A stretch of DNA of 24,806 nt. Origin: Casp-Chloro-G3 sp002816715 (GTDB lineage Bacteria; Chloroflexota; Dehalococcoidia; Lucifugimonadales; UBA3495). A program made the position numbers and the translations under genes. The notes under the pieces were generated by a model that saw nothing but the letters and a program-made list of their open reading frames with translations, searched no databases and had not been told where the DNA came from. Shown here piece by piece: positions 22,428 through 24,806 of this stretch; the stretch's first letter is position 1, and each line of letters starts with the position of its first letter. The stretch is from assembly GCA_027623815.1 (NCBI GenBank), contig JAQBUV010000037.1:1-24806 (forward strand). The letters run 5' to 3'.

Positions 22428-23318
22428 TCAGAACACCACCGCCAGAATGGTAAACATCAACAATTGCACCGAGATGTAGCTGTTGACCCGGAAGAAGGCC
22501 ACGCCGACGCGCGATAGGTCGTCGGGTTTGACCAGGCGGTTCTCGTAGATTAGCAGCGCCACCGCGATGGCCCAGCCGATGTAGTAGAAGAAGCTCAGTC
22601 CCAGCCAGATGCCCAAAGCCAGCAGCGCGGCGGCGGCTAATACGTGCATCCCCCGCACAATCCACAGCGCCCTCGCGATGCCAAACTTTCGCGGCACCGA
22701 GTTAATGCCCTGGGCTTTATCGAAGTCGTAGTCGGTGCAGCCGTAGATGATGTCGAAGCCGCCAGCCCACATCGCCACCGCAAAGGCCAGCAGAACGGCG
22801 GGCGGGTCCAAGCTGCCGGTGACGCCGATCCAGGCCCCGATGGGCGCGATGGCCAATGCCCAGCCCAGCATCAAGTTGCAGGCCCAGGTGACGTACTTGG
22901 CGTAGGAGTAGAGCACCACGTAGGCCCCGGCCAGCGGCGCCAGCAGCAGGGCCAGGGTGTTGAGTTGGTAAACCGCCACCATAAAAATCGCCGCCGACAC
23001 CACCATCATGCCGATGATCTCGGCGGGCTTGAGCAGGCCCTGGGGCAGGTGGCGGTTGGCGGTGCGCGGGTTGAGGGCGTCCTCCTTGGCGTTGATCACC
23101 CGGTTGCCCGACATGGCCAGGGTGCGTGCGCCGAACATGGCGACGTTGATCCAGATGAAGGCGTGCCAGCCGGGCCAGCCCTGGGCCGCCAGCACCATGC
23201 CCATGTAGGCGAAGGGCAGGGCGAACAGCGACTCCCAGATGCGGATACTGCTGGCGTACAGGGAGGTCTTGGTGATGGCGGCGCGGGCCAAAGATGGATG
23301 GGCGGTGGTGTTGTTCAT
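22428..23318 (-). CDS. UbiA-family prenyltransferase (4-hydroxybenzoate polyprenyltransferase/MqnP-like)
   Basis: A 296-residue membrane enzyme with about eight to nine hydrophobic helices that transfers a polyprenyl chain to an aromatic acceptor in quinone synthesis. The family sequence NPRTANRHLPQG and the second Asp-rich motif DIIYGCTDYDFDKAQGINSVP are both well conserved. The first Asp-rich motif, normally NRxxDxxxD, reads NRVINAKED, so its first Asp is Asn. Resemblance is closest to the UbiA/MqnP branch, which would fit a menaquinone- or ubiquinone-type pathway, but no other quinone gene lies here. The start ATG has almost no leader: an extended -10 (TGCTATAAT) ends 16 bp upstream, with no Shine-Dalgarno, so translation may be near-leaderless. 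Confidence 0.9.
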   Translation of the reverse strand: MNNTTAHPSLARAAITKTSLYASSIRIWESLFALPFAYMGMVLAAQGWPGWHAFIWINVAMFGARTLAMSGNRVINAKEDALNPRTANRHLPQGLLKPAEIIGMMVVSAAIFMVAVYQLNTLALLLAPLAGAYVVLYSYAKYVTWACNLMLGWALAIAPIGAWIGVTGSLDPPAVLLAFAVAMWAGGFDIIYGCTDYDFDKAQGINSVPRKFGIARALWIVRGMHVLAAAALLALGIWLGLSFFYYIGWAIAVALLIYENRLVKPDDLSRVGVAFFRVNSYISVQLLMFTILAVVF

Positions 23319-23333
23319 GGTTGTCAGTTAGAG

Positions 23334-23342
23334 ATTATAGCA
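23334..23342 (-). promoter_or_regulatory. Extended -10 promoter of the UbiA-like gene
   Basis: TGCTATAAT on the minus strand lies 16 bp before the ATG. Transcription would start about 9 nt before the start codon, so the mRNA would be almost leaderless. The same element precedes the MmgE/PrpD gene. Confidence 0.6.
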
Positions 23343-23351
23343 GGGACGAGA

Positions 23352-23430
23352 CTCCCTCGCCCTTGATGGGAGAGGGTTGTGGTGAGGGTGAATCTCCCTC
23401 CCTCTAGCTCCCTCCCACCAGGGGAGGGAG
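23352..23430. repeat. Palindromic intergenic repeat, copy B
   Basis: This copy is a direct-orientation match of copy A (22340-22417), sharing most of its length, including a 28-bp identical core and the GGGAGAGGGTTG segment. It lies upstream of the UbiA-like gene, so the gene is bracketed by two direct repeats about 1 kb apart. Confidence 0.75.
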
Positions 23431-23446
23431 GACAAGCGCCGCCGCA

Positions 23447-23527
23447 CCCGTCGTTCCGGCGCAAGCCAGAACCTCCACCGAGCATGAGGCGGTGCAACAC
23501 CCCGTCATTCCGGCGAAAGCCGGAACC
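23447..23527. repeat. Pair of short palindromic repeats
   Basis: Two 27-bp copies (23447-23473 and 23501-23527) match at 24 of 27 positions, 54 bp apart. The second folds into TTCCGGC, a GAAA tetraloop and GCCGGAA (508-525 of this kilobase). This resembles the widespread bacterial intergenic repeat that reads CGTCATTCCGGCGAAAGCC. Confidence 0.7.
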
Positions 23528-23912
23528 CAGTCAACCCCTGGTGAGAGAGGGCTAGGCATATACTAGCTTGTCAAAGGGGTGAGGGTGGGGTTACGACCTC
23601 CATCCCGGCCTTCCCACTTGACAAGGGGGAAGGTGCCGCATTATCGGGTGTTCTCCAATTGCATGGCCAGTCCTCTCCCCCTTACCAAGGGGGAGAGTTA
23701 GAGAGGGGGTGGTACTCCTCCGCCGGAAGTGCCGCCGCAGGGCTACTACGAAGAAGCCTACCAGGAATGTATCCAGTAGCATGTCACGATCGATCCCATG
23801 CTAGCTACCTCGCGGTGAATTTGTTTTCTGCTACGATCCACGCAGAACTACGGATGTAAGTAGGACAGACCTAACTATCGAAGGGGCAGAAGGTAAGAGG
23901 CTAATGTATAAA
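23528..23912. other. Repeat-rich intergenic region without a supported gene
   Basis: This part of the 594-bp gap between the UbiA-like and HARE-HTH-like genes holds several GC-rich palindromes. One is an 11-bp stem with a 3-nt loop (23673-23697, CTCTCCCCCTT and its complement), and another is a GCTAG/CTAGC stem near 23551-23566. The rest (about 23770-23912) is featureless and turns AT-richer to the right. Short open frames in it have no ribosome site or family resemblance. Confidence 0.65.
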
Positions 23913-24392
23913 TTACCTAATGGAAATGCCATTGTTGCGGAGCAATTCATCCACAGGGGATGCATCGCTAAGAAAATCCTCCTTTTCATTCTCCTTGTTT
24001 AGCTCAGGTGTTCCCGTCTCTTGGGGCTTGGGTTTGCCAATATATGCTTCATTGATAGTCCACATACCCTTTCCAACATTATCGAAGCGGGCATCTAAGC
24101 TCAGATGTGCACCTACATTGTTCACAGGCTCTTTACCTGTGACTACAATCCCCTTCTCCCTGAGCCGTTCGTAGATTTGGTTGCGATGAAGAGGGTGTTC
24201 AAATTTTAGAATATCGTAGATTGCATTTCGCACTGCTTCGGCGGCACTCTCTATTTCCGATTCATCTTGCATTGACTCAAAGAAGGTAAGCGCACCACGT
24301 AAGTTTTCTAATTCTTTGTCGATTTGCTTTTTTGTTTCTTCTACTTTTCTAATGGCAGAAGTTATATCTTTAATTGTTGATGCTTTACTCAT
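23913..24392 (-). CDS. Coiled-coil plus HARE-HTH-like winged-helix protein
   Basis: A 159-residue protein of unknown role. The N-terminal part (about 8-40) is a charged coiled coil. Residues about 50-117 resemble the HARE-HTH winged-helix domain: an AIYDILKFEHPLHRNQIYERL helix pair split by one loop, then GKEPVNNVGAHLSLD and the GKGMWTINEAY wing. The C-terminal tail is polar and low-complexity. HARE-HTH domains occur with restriction and DNA-modification systems and in RNA polymerase delta subunits, but no partner is seen here. AGGAG (24398-24402, minus strand) supports the ATG. The gene is markedly AT-richer than the rest of the window, suggesting horizontal transfer. Family call is by pattern only. 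Confidence 0.8.
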   Translation of the reverse strand: MSKASTIKDITSAIRKVEETKKQIDKELENLRGALTFFESMQDESEIESAAEAVRNAIYDILKFEHPLHRNQIYERLREKGIVVTGKEPVNNVGAHLSLDARFDNVGKGMWTINEAYIGKPKPQETGTPELNKENEKEDFLSDASPVDELLRNNGISIR

Positions 24393-24513
24393 ACTTACTC
24401 CTGTAAATATTAAGATGGAAAATTGTGTGAAAATATTTTGATAAATGTTTTACAAGAGTTTTACATTTTCTAGCCTATTGACAAATTCTTTGGTTATGGT
24501 GTAATAACGTCGG

Positions 24514-24603
24514 CGGAGGGGACAGGATTCGAACCTGCGGGCCTAGGATCAGTAGGCGACCCGATTTTAAGTCGGGCACATTAGACCGCTCTGACACCCC
24601 TCC
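24514..24603 (-). tRNA. tRNA-Leu (anticodon UAA)
   Basis: A 90-nt class II tRNA. The acceptor stem GGAGGGG/CCCCTCC pairs fully. The anticodon stem CCCGA/TCGGG encloses loop CTTAAAA, giving anticodon UAA (24567-24569), which reads the Leu codon UUA. A long variable arm forms a GCCTA/TAGGC stem, and the T-arm carries TTCGAAT with one G-U pair. Position 73 is G, not the A expected for bacterial tRNA-Leu; the D-stem is 3 bp, with a U10/U25 mismatch. The CCA end is not encoded. Its body looks like tRNA-Ser, so its charging identity is uncertain. A consensus promoter lies upstream. Confidence 0.9.
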
Positions 24604-24613
24604 GGATAAACGA

Positions 24614-24647
24614 CGCCCTTGGTGAAGTTCCTGCTCCATCAAGGGCG
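24614..24647. repeat. Inverted repeat in the tRNA 5' leader region
   Basis: CGCCCTTG (24614-24621) and CAAGGGCG (24640-24647) form a perfect 8-bp stem with an 18-nt loop just before the 5' end of the tRNA. It would be part of the precursor transcript and could guide processing, or bind a regulator. GCTCCATCAA recurs at 24634-24643 and again near 24785-24794. Confidence 0.5.
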
Positions 24648-24677
24648 ATTATATAACACACGGCGCAATTGCTTCAA
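24648..24677 (-). promoter_or_regulatory. Promoter of the tRNA-Leu gene
   Basis: On the minus strand, TTGAAG (24672-24677) is followed by 18 bp and a perfect -10 TATAAT (24648-24653). Transcription would start near 24641, about 38 nt before the tRNA 5' end. The remaining sequence to the right edge (24678-24806) holds no gene I can support. Confidence 0.6.
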
Positions 24678-24806
24678 GGCGGTTACGTGCATAAAACGGT
24701 TTGGGTTTTGTGTTATGGAAAGCCGGGGCCAAGGGTGTGGGGTTATAACTGAATCCTCTATCATCTGATGAAGGGGTATTAAGCGCTCCATCAAAGCCGC
24801 AGAATG

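Noticed and set aside
22644..23366. A 240-codon plus-strand open frame opposite the UbiA-like gene
   Set aside because: Composition is dominated by Gly, His, Gln and Val from the reversed GC-rich membrane gene; the minus-strand reading has both family motifs.
23720..23780. A 20-codon frame ending YYEEAYQECIQ that looks like a gene tail
   Set aside because: It opens right after a stop inside a palindromic repeat and no family can be named; it may be a remnant of a gene broken by the repeats, but support is too thin.

Overview
The window reads as an ordinary bacterial chromosome segment of medium-high GC, with strong Shine-Dalgarno sites, several TTG starts and E. coli-like -35/-10 promoters. 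The gene mix is a luciferase-like flavin oxidoreductase, GMC oxidoreductase, orphan xanthine-dehydrogenase-type subunit, MmgE/PrpD protein, UbiA-like prenyltransferase and a two-component/MacAB-type exporter. Together with intergenic GC-rich palindromic repeats this suggests Chloroflexota, perhaps a Dehalococcoidia/SAR202-type lineage. That placement is an inference; no rRNA or marker gene is present to prove it.

Layout. (1) 1-1565: the C-terminal end of a cytochrome P450 and an HSL-type alpha/beta hydrolase with its own promoter. (2) 1703-2380, minus strand: a 225-residue protein I do not recognise. (3) 2527-4967: a zinc-uptake locus with a Fur/Zur-type repressor, a ZnuA-like lipoprotein and a ZnuB-like permease. 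Related 7-1-7 inverted repeats lie in front of both the repressor and znuA, which suggests an autoregulated Zur circuit. No ATPase gene is present. (4) 5132-5776: a small exported protein whose promoter has a PhoB-box-like direct repeat in place of a -35 element. (5) 5911-12739: a tightly packed operon of response regulator, histidine kinase, membrane-fusion protein with a very long coiled coil, ABC ATPase, MacB-type permease and a membrane-anchored DUF5666-like protein. This is probably a sensor-controlled tripartite-like exporter.

(6) 12911-22320: a run of plus-strand oxidative and catabolic enzymes (GMC oxidoreductase, aldo/keto reductase, molybdopterin hydroxylase large subunit, VOC protein, LLM flavin monooxygenase, dienelactone hydrolase, MmgE/PrpD). 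Several have their own promoters or terminators, so this is a functional neighbourhood rather than one operon. The set would suit breakdown of cyclic or oxygenated organic compounds (alcohol to ketone or aldehyde, oxygenation, ester or lactone opening), but no substrate can be read from the sequence. A 134-bp MITE-like element with 18-bp terminal inverted repeats and an 8-bp flanking duplication lies between the flavin oxidoreductase and the dienelactone hydrolase.

(7) 22321-23912: a minus-strand UbiA-family prenyltransferase bracketed by two direct copies of a palindromic intergenic repeat, with a nest of further palindromes upstream. (8) 23913-24806: an AT-rich stretch with a minus-strand coiled-coil plus HARE-HTH-like winged-helix protein, then a minus-strand tRNA-Leu(UAA) with unusual identity positions (G73, U10/U25) and its own promoter.

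No CRISPR array, phage module or toxin-antitoxin pair was found. The most informative signals are regulatory and structural: the paired Zur-like operators, the Pho-box-like promoter, the MITE-like element, the 16-bp tandem repeat before the flavin oxidoreductase, and the odd tRNA.
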